The position numbers and the translations under genes were made by a program. Positions 24,183 to 33,129 of a DNA stretch of 64,000 nucleotides are shown in pieces. The first letter of the stretch is position 1. Every line of letters starts with the position of its first letter. Origin of the DNA: an uncultured Burkholderiales bacterium (GTDB lineage: Bacteria; Pseudomonadota; Gammaproteobacteria; Burkholderiales; Burkholderiaceae); assembly GCA_946480465.1 (NCBI GenBank), contig CAMLJY010000023.1, positions 18,954-82,953 of the forward strand, given 5' to 3'. The notes below the pieces were generated by a model. That model searched no databases, was not told the origin of the DNA, and worked only from the letters and a program-made list of their open reading frames with translations.

Positions 24183-25460
24183 ATGGCCAGGATGCCGGCC
24201 CCCGCGACGATCCGGCGCGCGCCCGGCCTGGCGCCGCCGTCCCCGTTGCCGATCCGGCCTTCACCCGTGTCACCGCCGTCACCCGCCGCGCCGGGCGCTG
24301 CCGCCACCGGGGCCGACCCCGACGCCGATCGCCTGGCCCGTGCGCTGCACGACAGCGCGCGGCCGCTGATCGTGCTGGCCTGCCAGCTGCGCCGCGCGGT
24401 CGTGGATGCGCCCGAGGGACTGATCCCCGCGCTGGCGGATGCGGTGCAGCGCTTCGAGCAGCAGCTGTCGGCGGCCGGCTGGGACGAACGCGGCCTGTCC
24501 GCTGCCAGCTACCTGCTGTGCACCTGGCTGGACGAGGTGGTCGCCGGCACCCCCTGGGGCGCCGGCGGGGCCGGCCTGCTGGAACGCTTCCATGGCGAAC
24601 GCGGCGGCAGCGACCGCGTGCTGCGCCTGCTGTCCAAGCTGGCCGAGCGGCCGGACCAGAACCGCGCGCTGCTGGCGCTGTTCCATGCCTGCCTGAGCCT
24701 GGGCCTGCACGGCCAGCTGGCCGCCGCGGGGCCGGGAAACGCCCCGCCCGGCACGGCCCAGAAGCGCACGCCGCTGGAGCAGCTGCGTGCACGCGTCCAT
24801 CTGGCGTTGGAGGCGCCCGCGCCACCGCTGGCACCGCCCTGGACCGCCGCCGTCCCGCCCGGCACGCCGCCCTGGCGCCGGCGGCTGGCGCTGGCCGTGC
24901 TGCTGGCGCTGGCCGGGGTGACGCTGGGCGTCTACACCGCCAGCCACCTCTTGCTCGCGGGGCAGGTGGACGAGGTTTTTGCCTCGATGCAGCAGATGGC
25001 GGCCGGGCCTGCAGCCTCGGCGACACCGCAGGCGCCCGCGGCCGAAGGCCCGGCCCGGCTGCGGCCGCTGCTGGCCGCCGAGCTGGCGGCCGGCCGGCTG
25101 ACCGTGCGGGACGAGCCGCACCGCAGCACGGTGTCGGTGCCGGCCGAGCAGCTGTTCGGCGACCGCGGCACCCGGCTGGCGCCGGCCGCCGCGCCGCTGC
25201 TGGCGCGCATCGGCACCGCGCTGGCGGCCCATGGCGGCAAGGTGGTCGTCGTCGGCCACACCGATGGCAGCGATCGCCGCAGCGCGCGCCTGCCTTCGGC
25301 CTGGCACCAATCCTACGAATGGGCGCGCGAGACCGCCAACGCGCTGGGCCGCACGCTGCCGGCGCAGCGCCTGGCCATCGAGGGTGCGGCGGACCAGGAC
25401 CGGCAGCCGCCCACGGCGGCGCTGCCGCGGCGGCGCGTGGACATCGTGCTGTACCCCTAG
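24183..25460 (+). CDS. tssL: Type VI secretion TssL with C-terminal OmpA-like domain
   Basis: A 425-residue inner-membrane protein. Residues about 48-215 are the DotU/TssL cytoplasmic domain (RPLIVLACQLRRAV, SYLLCTWLDEVVAGTPWG, ERFHGERGGSDRVLRLLSKL). One transmembrane helix lies at 235-256. The C-terminus (about 300-425) is an OmpA-like peptidoglycan-binding domain (KVVVVGHTDGSDR ... YEWARETANALG), as in 'evolved' TssL. It starts 11 bases after the caspase-TssJ gene, fitting the usual TssJ-TssL-TssM grouping. Confidence 0.9.
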   Translation: MARMPAPATIRRAPGLAPPSPLPIRPSPVSPPSPAAPGAAATGADPDADRLARALHDSARPLIVLACQLRRAVVDAPEGLIPALADAVQRFEQQLSAAGWDERGLSAASYLLCTWLDEVVAGTPWGAGGAGLLERFHGERGGSDRVLRLLSKLAERPDQNRALLALFHACLSLGLHGQLAAAGPGNAPPGTAQKRTPLEQLRARVHLALEAPAPPLAPPWTAAVPPGTPPWRRRLALAVLLALAGVTLGVYTASHLLLAGQVDEVFASMQQMAAGPAASATPQAPAAEGPARLRPLLAAELAAGRLTVRDEPHRSTVSVPAEQLFGDRGTRLAPAAAPLLARIGTALAAHGGKVVVVGHTDGSDRRSARLPSAWHQSYEWARETANALGRTLPAQRLAIEGAADQDRQPPTAALPRRRVDIVLYP

Positions 25461-25541
25461 CATGAACACGCCACGCGTACATAATGTGATAGTTGCGTGG
25501 ATGGGCGCGGCCGCGGCTTCGGCGGGCCGGGTGGCCCTGCC

Positions 25542-28500
25542 ATGAGCGCGCCCTGGCTGCCCCGCCTGCAGGTGCTGGCCAACATCGGCGGCGCGGCGCT
25601 GCTGCTGTGGCTGGCGGCGCCGCTGCTGGCCGTGGGCGACCGCCACCCCTTCGACGGCCGCGCCGAGCGTGCCGCGCTGCTGGCGGTGATCGCGGCCACG
25701 GGGCTGCTCGTGCTGCTGCTGCGGCGCGTGCTGCGGCAGCGGCGCAACGCGCAGCTCTTCGCGCGGCTGCAGGCGGGTGACGAGGCCTCGCAGGCGCTGG
25801 CCGAGCGCTTCGCCAGCGCAATGCAGATGCTGCGCGCCGGGCTGGCGGCCCGCGGCGCCGCGCCGGCGCACTGGTGGCAGTGCCGGCGGCAGGTGTACCA
25901 ACTGCCGTGGTACTTGTTCATCGGGGCGCCCGGGGCGGGCAAGACCACGGCGCTGCTGAACGCCGGGCTGCGCTTCCCATTGGCGGAGCGCCTGGGCGCG
26001 GCGCCGGTGGCCGGCGTGGGCGGTACGCGGCAGTGCGATTGGTGGTTCACCGACCGGGCGGTCTTCATCGACACCGCCGGCCGCTACACCACGCAGGACA
26101 GCCGCGGCGACCAGGACGCGTCCGAATGGCGGCTCTTCCTGCAGCTGCTGCGGCGCTACCGCGCGGTGCAGCCGATCAACGGCGTCATCGTCACCGTCAG
26201 CGCGCCGGACCTGCTGGCCGGCGGCGCCGAGCTGGCGCACCAGGCCGCGGCGGTGGACCGGCGGCTGCAGGAGCTGCGCACCCAGCTGGGCTTGAGCTTT
26301 CCGGTGTACCTGCTGGTGACCAAGGTTGACCTGCTGGCCGGCTTCATCGAGACCTTCGGCGATTTCGGCGCCGCGCAGCGCCAGCAGCCCTGGGGCATAA
26401 CGCTGGAACTGAGCGGCTCATCGGCAGCCGTTCCGGGCGACCTGGCGGCGCGCCTGGCCGAGCTGCCGGCGCGCCTGTCGGCGGCGGTGCCGCAGCGCCT
26501 GCAGGCCGAGCCGCTGGTCGAGCGCCGCCCCGCCATCTACCTGTTCCCGGCGCAGGTGGAGGCGCTGCTGCCGGCGTTGGACGAGTTCGCGCGGCGGGCC
26601 TTCCGCCATGTGGCCGACGCCCCGGCGCAGCCGCTGCGGGGCATCCACTTCAGCAGCGGCACGCAGGAAGGCAACCCGATCGACCGCGTGATCGCCGACC
26701 TCGGCCGCAGCTACGGCTTCGCCCCGCGCGCGCGCCCGGCAGCGCCCGGCCAGGGCAAGGCCTTCTTCCTGGCCGGCTGGCTGCTGGGGCTGGTGATCGC
26801 CGAGGCGCCGCTGGCCGGTGTCAACCTGGTGCGGCGGCGCTGGCAGCGCCGGCTGGAGTCGGCGCTGGGCCTGGGCGCCGCGCTGGCCATGCTGCTGGCC
26901 TGCGCCGGATGGGTGCACAGCTACCGCAGCAACCGCGACTACGTGGCCGCCGTGCGCGAGCGCGTGCAGCGGGTGGCCCAGCAGGTGGGCCCGGCGCAGG
27001 ACGGCCGCATCGACCGCCTGCTGCCGCTGTACGCGCTGCTGGAGCAGCTGGCCGCCAGCGGCGGCGTCGACCCCGAGGCTGCGCCGGCCGGCCTGGGCCT
27101 GGGGCTGTTCCAGGGACCGCGGCTGGCGCGCTCGGCGGAGCAGACCTACCACCGCGTGCTCGACCGCAGCTTTGCGCCGCTGGTGGTGCAGCGGCTGGCG
27201 TCCGCGCTGCGGCAGGAGCGCGACCCCGCCACCCGCTACGAAGCGCTGCGCATCGCGCTGATGCTGGTGACGCCCGAGCGGCTGCAGCGCGGCGAGGTGC
27301 GGCGCTGGGCCGAGCATGCCTACGCCGCGTCCGGCGGCGCGGCGGTGGCGCCTGGCGCCGGCGAGCAGCAGGACTGGCTGCGCCACGTCGATGCCTTGCT
27401 GGAGCGCAACGCCGTGCTGCAGGCCATGCGCCTGGACGCGGCGACGCTGCAGGCCGCGCGCGCGGCACTGGCGGCGGTGCCGCTGGAGCAGCGCGTGCAC
27501 GACCGCCTGCTGCGCCGCGCGCGCGAGCGCAGCGGCGGCCCCGCCGTGCAGACGCTGGCCGAGCTGGCGGGCCCGGCCGCGGTGCTGGCCTTCGTGCCGG
27601 CCGATGCCGCGTCGGCGCCGCCGGGCGTGGCCGCGTCTTTCACGCGGCAGGTCTGGCGCGGCACGATCGAACCGGCGGTGGAGCCGGCGATCGCCGAGCT
27701 GGCCGACGAGGCCGGCTGGGTGCTCGGCGAGCGTTCACCGGCGCTGCAGCGCCTGCCCGCCGAGCCGGCCGCCCGCGCCGGCGTGGCGCAGGCCGTCGGG
27801 CAGCGGCATGCGCAGGCCAGCATCGCCGCCTGGGACCGGCTGCTCGCCGGCCTGGTGCTGCAGGCCCCGGCCGAGCCGGAGGCGCTGGCGCGCCTGGCCG
27901 CCGAGCTGGCCGCGCCGCAGTCGCCGCTGCGGCAGCTGCTGCAACGCCTGGCCGCGGAGTTCGGCACGCCGGCGGGCGGCGCGTCATCCTTGCCCGGCGG
28001 CGGCGCCACCGTGTCGCCGGCGGAAGCGGCCTACACCGCGGCCATGGCCGCTCACTTCGGCAGCTTGGGCGACTACGCCGCCGCGGCCGCCGCGCCCGGC
28101 AGCGGTGCGCTCGATCGCCTGCTGCTGCCGCTGGCGTCCGCGCTGCAGGACCCGGCGGGCGCGCGTGCGGCCGAGCTGTTGACCGGTCTGCGCGCGGAAG
28201 CGGCGACCGCGCCGCCGGCGCTGCGCGGCTTGTGGCTCAGCCTGGCCGAAGCGCTGGCCGCGGCGCAGCGCCGCACGCAGGAACGCCAGCTGGGCAGCAG
28301 CCTGGCCGAGCTGGCGCAGGCCTGCCGGCGGCTGACGGCCGACCGCTTCCCGTTTGCCGCGGCGGCCACGCGCGACCTGCCGCATGCCGACTTCGCCCGG
28401 CTCTTCGGGCCCCGAGGCCTTTTCGACAGCGTGTTCCGCCAGCAGCTGGCCACGCGGGTCGACAGCAGCCGGCGGCCCTGGCGCCTGCGCGACGATGCCG

Positions 28501-28970
28501 CGCCGCCGCCGCAGGCGCAGGCGACGCTGCGGGCCTTCGAGATGGCCGAGGACATCCGGCGCCTGTTCTTTCCCGGCGGCAGCCGCCTGCCGCAGCTGCG
28601 CCTGCAGCTGACGCCCGCGGCCATGGATGCGGAGCTGCTGCTGTTCAGCCTGGACGTGGACGGCCAGCTGCTGCGCTACGAGAACGGCCCGCGCCGCCCC
28701 AAGCGGCTGCTGTGGCCCGGCCCGGCGGCCACGCAGAAGGTGGTGCTGCGCATCCTGCCCGCCGGGCCCAACGGCATCGGCGCCGAGGTGCACGAGGGGC
28801 CGTGGGCGCTGTTGCGCGTGTTGCAGCGTGACGGCACGGCGGGACCGCGCGGCGCTGCGCGGGTGGCGGTGGACGGCCGCGCGCTGCAGCTGGACCTGCA
28901 GGCCGAGGCGCCCGCCAGCGCCGCGCTGCTGGGCGAACTGGGGCGCTTTCGCTGCCCCGAGCCGTGGTGA
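25542..28970 (+). CDS. tssM: Type VI secretion inner-membrane protein TssM (IcmF family)
   Basis: A 1142-residue membrane ATPase/GTPase-like protein. Two N-terminal helices (about 12-30 and 44-60) are followed by a cytoplasmic domain with an intact Walker A (FIGAPGAGKTTALL, Lys134) and the FIDTAGRY motif. A third membrane helix near LGAALAMLLACAGWVH (about 452) leads to the large periplasmic part that contacts TssJ. Start at 25542 chosen because it begins just before the first helix; in-frame GTG and ATG codons upstream are possible. The C-terminus overlaps the tagF reading region. Confidence 0.92.
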   Translation: MSAPWLPRLQVLANIGGAALLLWLAAPLLAVGDRHPFDGRAERAALLAVIAATGLLVLLLRRVLRQRRNAQLFARLQAGDEASQALAERFASAMQMLRAGLAARGAAPAHWWQCRRQVYQLPWYLFIGAPGAGKTTALLNAGLRFPLAERLGAAPVAGVGGTRQCDWWFTDRAVFIDTAGRYTTQDSRGDQDASEWRLFLQLLRRYRAVQPINGVIVTVSAPDLLAGGAELAHQAAAVDRRLQELRTQLGLSFPVYLLVTKVDLLAGFIETFGDFGAAQRQQPWGITLELSGSSAAVPGDLAARLAELPARLSAAVPQRLQAEPLVERRPAIYLFPAQVEALLPALDEFARRAFRHVADAPAQPLRGIHFSSGTQEGNPIDRVIADLGRSYGFAPRARPAAPGQGKAFFLAGWLLGLVIAEAPLAGVNLVRRRWQRRLESALGLGAALAMLLACAGWVHSYRSNRDYVAAVRERVQRVAQQVGPAQDGRIDRLLPLYALLEQLAASGGVDPEAAPAGLGLGLFQGPRLARSAEQTYHRVLDRSFAPLVVQRLASALRQERDPATRYEALRIALMLVTPERLQRGEVRRWAEHAYAASGGAAVAPGAGEQQDWLRHVDALLERNAVLQAMRLDAATLQAARAALAAVPLEQRVHDRLLRRARERSGGPAVQTLAELAGPAAVLAFVPADAASAPPGVAASFTRQVWRGTIEPAVEPAIAELADEAGWVLGERSPALQRLPAEPAARAGVAQAVGQRHAQASIAAWDRLLAGLVLQAPAEPEALARLAAELAAPQSPLRQLLQRLAAEFGTPAGGASSLPGGGATVSPAEAAYTAAMAAHFGSLGDYAAAAAAPGSGALDRLLLPLASALQDPAGARAAELLTGLRAEAATAPPALRGLWLSLAEALAAAQRRTQERQLGSSLAELAQACRRLTADRFPFAAAATRDLPHADFARLFGPRGLFDSVFRQQLATRVDSSRRPWRLRDDAAPPPQAQATLRAFEMAEDIRRLFFPGGSRLPQLRLQLTPAAMDAELLLFSLDVDGQLLRYENGPRRPKRLLWPGPAATQKVVLRILPAGPNGIGAEVHEGPWALLRVLQRDGTAGPRGAARVAVDGRALQLDLQAEAPASAALLGELGRFRCPEPW

Positions 28971-29002
28971 TGCCGCGGCGGCACGAGCGATGCGAGGTGG
29001 CG

Positions 29003-29647
29003 ATGGACGAGGTGGTCACGGGCGCGATCGGCTGGTACGGCAAGCTGCCGTGGGTGGGGGATTTCGTCGGCCGCGGCCTGCCGTGGCAGCGGCGCTGGGA
29101 CGACTGGCTGCAGCGCGCCCTGGTGGCCGCCGAGGCGCTGCTCGGCCCCGCGGTGCTGCGCGAGCGGTTACGCGGCATGGCGCCCTGGCAGCTGCTGCTG
29201 CCGGCGGCGGACCAGCAGGGCCTGGGCTGGTGCGGCATCGTCGCCGCATCCGCCGACCGGGTGGGACGCGTCTTTCCGCTGCTGGTGGCCGAGGCGCTGC
29301 CGCAGCCGGCGCTGGATGGGCTGCCGCTGTGGCGCCTGCAGGCACGCATGCTGGGCTTGAGCGACTGGCTGTGGGACGCCGGCGCGTTCGAATCACTGGA
29401 GCAGTTCGAGCAGGGGGCGGCCGGCTGGGCCGCGGCCGCCTGGCCGCCGCCTGGTGCGGCCGCGGACGTTGCCGCGGTGGTGTCCGACACCGTCGCCGAC
29501 CTGCGCCGCGCGAGCGCCGGCGCCGCCTCGTTCTGGTGGTGCACCGAGCCGGTGCCGGACGTGCGCCATCCGCTCGCCGAGGCCTGGCCGCCGGCCGAGG
29601 TCTTGCTGCTGCGGCTGCTGCAGGTGGACGCGCACCAAACGCATTAG
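29003..29647 (+). CDS. tagF: Type VI secretion-associated protein TagF
   Basis: A 214-residue protein of the TagF/ImpM family, in other bacteria a post-translational repressor of type VI firing. The characteristic N-terminus GAIGWYGKLPWVGDFVGRGLP is present, with LGWCGIVAASADRVGRVFPLLVA in the middle and SFWWCTEP near the end. ATG at 29003 is preferred (GAGG upstream); ATG at 28970, overlapping the tssM stop, would add 11 residues. The gene is intact and ends this plus-strand unit; it converges with the FHA gene. Confidence 0.88.
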   Translation: MDEVVTGAIGWYGKLPWVGDFVGRGLPWQRRWDDWLQRALVAAEALLGPAVLRERLRGMAPWQLLLPAADQQGLGWCGIVAASADRVGRVFPLLVAEALPQPALDGLPLWRLQARMLGLSDWLWDAGAFESLEQFEQGAAGWAAAAWPPPGAAADVAAVVSDTVADLRRASAGAASFWWCTEPVPDVRHPLAEAWPPAEVLLLRLLQVDAHQTH

Positions 29648-29709
29648 AAGAGCGTCCATGCGATGCCGGTCCGGTGGGCGGCTGCGTGGGGGTGATCGGC
29701 GCGGGCCGG

Positions 29710-31035
29710 TCAGTGGCGCAGCGCCGGATCACCCTCGGCCGGCGGTTCCGGCCGGGCCTGCGCGGCGCAGGCCTCGTAGGCGCGCACGAACTCGCGGCCG
29801 AAGGCATCGTCGAAGGCGTCGTCCAGGTGCTCCACCAGGCGCCGGTGCGCCTGCTGCAGGCGCTGCCACAGCTGTGCCTCGCGCAGCGCGGGCATCACGC
29901 GGGCGGCGCCGTGCGGCGGATCGGCCTGGGCCTCGATCGCTGCCGGGCCGAGCTGGGTGATCAGGTCCAGCATCGCCGCGCGCATGCCGGCGGCCATCGC
30001 CAGCTGGTGCACCTGCAGGTCGTGGTTGGCCGCGCGCACCGCGGCCACCGGCGGCAGGAAGCCGGCGCGGCCCGCGGGTTCCAGCAGCTGGCGCAGGGCC
30101 TCGTCGGTGTCGGGCGCGAACTTCAGCAGGTTGTTCTCGCGGGCGGTGATGCCGGTGCCCTTGGCGCGCAGGTGGCGCTTGGTCGATGCGCGGGCGCGCA
30201 GCAGTTCCAGCAGGCCCTCGGTTTGCGCGCGCAGCAGCGCGCCCAGGTGGCCCAGCGTGACCGCATCCAGCGCGAACGGCGTGGCGGGGTCCAGCCCGGC
30301 GCCGCGCAGGAAGGCCTGGCGCAGCCCCTGGAAGTCGGCCTGCGCCGCGGCGGCGGCATCCGCGGCCGAGGCTTCGGGGGCGGGGCGGGGCATCAGCATC
30401 GTCGGGGGCCAGGCCGGGTCGGCCGCCGTGCCGGGCGGGACGGACGCGGCCGGCGGCGTGGGCAGGGCGCCAGGGCGTGACATGGTGTCGCGCAGCGCCG
30501 GCAGCGGCGACTCGGGACCGAGCGGGTCCGGCACGGTGTCCAGGTCGAACCAGCGGTCCAGCCGCGCCGGTGGCACCGGCGGTGCCGGCCGCAGCGCCGG
30601 CGGCACCGGGCGAAAGGCGGGCGGCTGCGCGTTCGATGCCATGCCCGGCGGCGTGGCCGCGACGGTGACCGCCCGCGGATCCGCACGCGGATCCGCACGG
30701 GGTGTGGCCGCGGGCTGGTCCAGCGATTCGATCGACAGCTCGAAGCCACCGATGCGCAGCCGGTCGCCGGCGCGCAGCACGCGCTCGCGGTGGGCGTCGA
30801 CCCGCTCCTCGTTCACGATGACCGGCGAGATCGTGCTGAGGCAGCGCAGCAGCGCCTGGCCCTGGCCGTCGGACGCGATCCACGCGTGGCGGCGCGACAC
30901 CAGCCGCATGCGGTCGTCGAGCACGATGTCGCAGTCCGGTGCGCGCCCGATCGTCGCGCCCGCCGTGCTGACGGCGTGCAGCACCGCGCCACCGGGAGCC
31001 CCATCGGGGCGCTGAAGAATGCGCAGCGCGATCAT
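29710..31035 (-). CDS. tagH: Type VI-associated FHA-domain protein (TagH/ImpI-like)
   Basis: A 441-residue cytoplasmic protein. Residues 1-95 are a phosphothreonine-binding FHA domain (TIGRAPDCDIVLDD, VSRRHAWI, SPVIVNEERVDAHRERVLRAGDRLRIGGF). A Pro-rich linker follows. Residues about 240-441 match the TagH C-terminal domain (LRQAFLRGAGLDP, RAKGTGITARENNLLKF, AFGREFVRAYEAC). In other systems the FHA protein is phosphorylated by PpkA to license assembly; no adjacent Thr kinase is present here. Start at 31035, divergent from the OmpA-like gene. Confidence 0.88.
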   Translation of the reverse strand: MIALRILQRPDGAPGGAVLHAVSTAGATIGRAPDCDIVLDDRMRLVSRRHAWIASDGQGQALLRCLSTISPVIVNEERVDAHRERVLRAGDRLRIGGFELSIESLDQPAATPRADPRADPRAVTVAATPPGMASNAQPPAFRPVPPALRPAPPVPPARLDRWFDLDTVPDPLGPESPLPALRDTMSRPGALPTPPAASVPPGTAADPAWPPTMLMPRPAPEASAADAAAAAQADFQGLRQAFLRGAGLDPATPFALDAVTLGHLGALLRAQTEGLLELLRARASTKRHLRAKGTGITARENNLLKFAPDTDEALRQLLEPAGRAGFLPPVAAVRAANHDLQVHQLAMAAGMRAAMLDLITQLGPAAIEAQADPPHGAARVMPALREAQLWQRLQQAHRRLVEHLDDAFDDAFGREFVRAYEACAAQARPEPPAEGDPALRH

Positions 31036-31113
31036 GGCCGGAAGATTGAACCGGAACGCGCCCTGCCGCAACCGAAGGCCCGTCCGCCGTTGCAGCGGAT
31101 TGAGGAGATCGTG

Positions 31114-31671
31114 ATGCTGCGAGCGTTTCGGGTTGTCACCGCCGTGGCGCTGCTGGGCGCCCTGGCCGGCGCATGGGCCGACGTCACGGTGCATTACCGC
31201 GAGGGCCAGCGCATCGACCCGCAGCAAGTGCGGCAGATCCTGTCCACCGACGCGCCGGCCCGCGGCCGCACGCGCTCCATCCGCCTGCTGGATGGCGAGG
31301 CGGCGGCCGGCGTGGGCGGGGAGGCGCCGGCGCCGGCCAGCGCCTTGTCGCTGCCGGTGCGCTTCGAATTCGATTCCGCGGCCATCCTGCCCGAGGCGCG
31401 GGACCAGCTCGATGCGGTGGCCGAGGGCATCAAGCTGCTGCCGCCGGAGCGCCGCGTGTTCATCGAAGGCCACACCGACGCCACCGGCAGCGAGGACTAC
31501 AACCAGCGTCTGTCGCGCCGGCGCGCCGCCGCGGTGAAGCAGTACCTGGCGCAGCGCCACGGCATCGCACCGCAGCGCCTGCGCGAGCTGGGGCTGGGCG
31601 AGCGGCAGCCGATCGAGGGGCTGGATCCGTTCGCACCGGACAACCGGCGGGTGCAGTTCAGCGGTGGATGA
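31114..31671 (+). CDS. OmpA-family peptidoglycan-binding protein
   Basis: A 185-residue periplasmic or outer-membrane protein. A signal peptide (FRVVTAVALLGALAGAWA) is followed by a short linker domain and a C-terminal OmpA domain (LPVRFEFDSAAILPEARDQL, VFIEGHTDATGSEDYNQRLSRRRAAAVKQYL). Start ATG at 31114 behind AGGAG; the GTG immediately before is in frame. Its divergent arrangement with tagH, sharing a 78-base promoter region, suggests a role in anchoring the type VI complex to the cell wall. Confidence 0.85.
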   Translation: MLRAFRVVTAVALLGALAGAWADVTVHYREGQRIDPQQVRQILSTDAPARGRTRSIRLLDGEAAAGVGGEAPAPASALSLPVRFEFDSAAILPEARDQLDAVAEGIKLLPPERRVFIEGHTDATGSEDYNQRLSRRRAAAVKQYLAQRHGIAPQRLRELGLGERQPIEGLDPFAPDNRRVQFSGG

Positions 31672-32210
31672 GCCACCGGGGCTGAATCGAGTGGGGGCCG
31701 CGCATGGATGGCGCGTGTGGATGGAACCCGTGGATGGGATCCGTTGAAGGACGGCGCGGGCGGCGCCGGCGAGCGGCAGCAGCCGCTGGCCAGCCGGTCA
31801 ATCTTGCGCGGCCGGTGATCACGAGGTATCGTCGCGCCCCTCGATTTCCCCAGCCCTCCGTTCTGGAGCCCACCGTGCCTCGCACCATCGTCACCGCCTG
31901 AGCCGACGACTCGCGTCCTCCGCGAGGCGCCGACCCCTGCCACCACCGGGCACGCCATGGGCCCGTTGCCGGCAGTCCGGTCCGCGCCACCGCCTGAGGA
32001 AGCACGCAGCCGCAGCTTGCACCACCCGCCGGGCCGTCGCCCGCGGCGCGCTGCGGCCTGATTCCCGATCGAAAGAAGCACCCGCGGCCGCCTGCCGCCG
32101 GGCTGCTGCTTCACCGCGTTCCCGTCGTCGGTCCCCACCCCTGAACCGCGGACCCCGCCGTGGCCCGGCCCCTCGCGGGTCGGGACGGCCGGTCCGTGAT
32201 GGAGACGACG
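31672..32210. other. Long gene-free leader upstream of the RNA-repair genes
   Basis: About 540 bases without a convincing gene. A very short open frame (GTG at about 31875, MPRTIVTA) ends at TGA near 31900 with no good ribosome binding site. The rest has many short GC-rich inverted stretches. It is longer than needed for a promoter; a structured or non-coding RNA, or the remains of a gene, could lie here, but no known RNA family was recognised. Confidence 0.4.
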
Positions 32211-33113
32211 ATGCACATTCATTCACGCGATATCGCGCGCTATCCCCGCACGCCCCATCTGCAGGGCTCGCGCCTGCAGGACGGCGACGACGCGTCCGAC
32301 CAGCTGCCCCTGGCGCAGCTGGCCGGCCGCTTCGTCGTGATCGAGGAAAAGATGGACGGCGCCAACTGCGGCCTGTCCTTCAGCGAGGGCGGTGAACTGC
32401 TGCTGCAGTCGCGCGGCCACTACCTCAGCGGCGGCGGCAGCGAGCGGCAGTTCAACTGGCTGAAACCCTGGGCGCACGCGCATGCGGATGCCTTGCTGGC
32501 GCGGCTGGAAGACCGTTGGCTGCTGTACGGCGAGGCGATGCATGCGAAGCACTCGGTCTGGTACTACCGCCTGCCGCACCTCTTGCTCGAGTTCGACCTG
32601 ATGGACCGTGCGAGCGGCCGCTTCCTGTCCACCCGCCGCCGGCGCGAGATGCTGGCCGGCCTGCCCGTCGTCTCGGTGCCCGTGCTGTATGCGGGGCCGA
32701 TGCCGACCGACCCGAAGCTGCTGTGGAAGCTGGTCTACCGCTCCCTCGCGAAAAGCCGCGACTGGCGCGCCAACTTCGAGCAGCAGGTGCGGCGGGAGGG
32801 CCTGCCGCTGGCGATGACCTGGCAGCAGACCTGCCGCAGCGACGCGTCCGAAGGGCTGTACCTGAAGGTCGAGAACGAGGACCACGTGGAGGCCCGCTAC
32901 AAGCTGGTCCGCCCCGACTTCCTGCAGACCATCCTCGACAGCGGTTCGCACCACCTGGCGCGGCCGCTGCTGCCGAACCGGCTCGCCGAGGGCGTGGACC
33001 TCTACGCCCCGGTGCCGGCCGTGGGCTGGGATGCGCTGGGGCTGCACACCATCGGCTCGCTGGAGGAGCTGCGGGCCTTCGATCCGCAGCGTTTCATGGC
33101 CGCGATGCCGTGA
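32211..33113 (+). CDS. RNA ligase (covalent nucleotidyltransferase fold)
   Basis: A 300-residue ATP-dependent RNA ligase. Motif I, the AMP-accepting lysine, is Lys47 in EEKMDGANCGLSF; other motifs are visible in LLYGEAMHAKHSVWY (III), LLLEFDLMDR (IIIa), EGLYLKVEN (IV) and ARYKLVRPDF (V). Start at 32211 has GGAG six bases upstream. It lies 16 bases before an HD-polynucleotide kinase that can prepare RNA ends, so together they should heal and seal broken RNA. Confidence 0.88.
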   Translation: MHIHSRDIARYPRTPHLQGSRLQDGDDASDQLPLAQLAGRFVVIEEKMDGANCGLSFSEGGELLLQSRGHYLSGGGSERQFNWLKPWAHAHADALLARLEDRWLLYGEAMHAKHSVWYYRLPHLLLEFDLMDRASGRFLSTRRRREMLAGLPVVSVPVLYAGPMPTDPKLLWKLVYRSLAKSRDWRANFEQQVRREGLPLAMTWQQTCRSDASEGLYLKVENEDHVEARYKLVRPDFLQTILDSGSHHLARPLLPNRLAEGVDLYAPVPAVGWDALGLHTIGSLEELRAFDPQRFMAAMP

Positions 33114-33129
33114 CGTTAGGAGAAGAACC

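Noticed and set aside
22726..25821. A 1031-codon minus-strand frame
   Set aside because: Antisense to the caspase-TssJ and tssL genes; Ala/Arg-rich low-complexity translation.
31704..31901. A 65-codon plus-strand frame after the OmpA-like gene
   Set aside because: No ribosome binding site, repetitive Met-Asp-Gly and Arg-rich sequence, no domain; treated as leader DNA.
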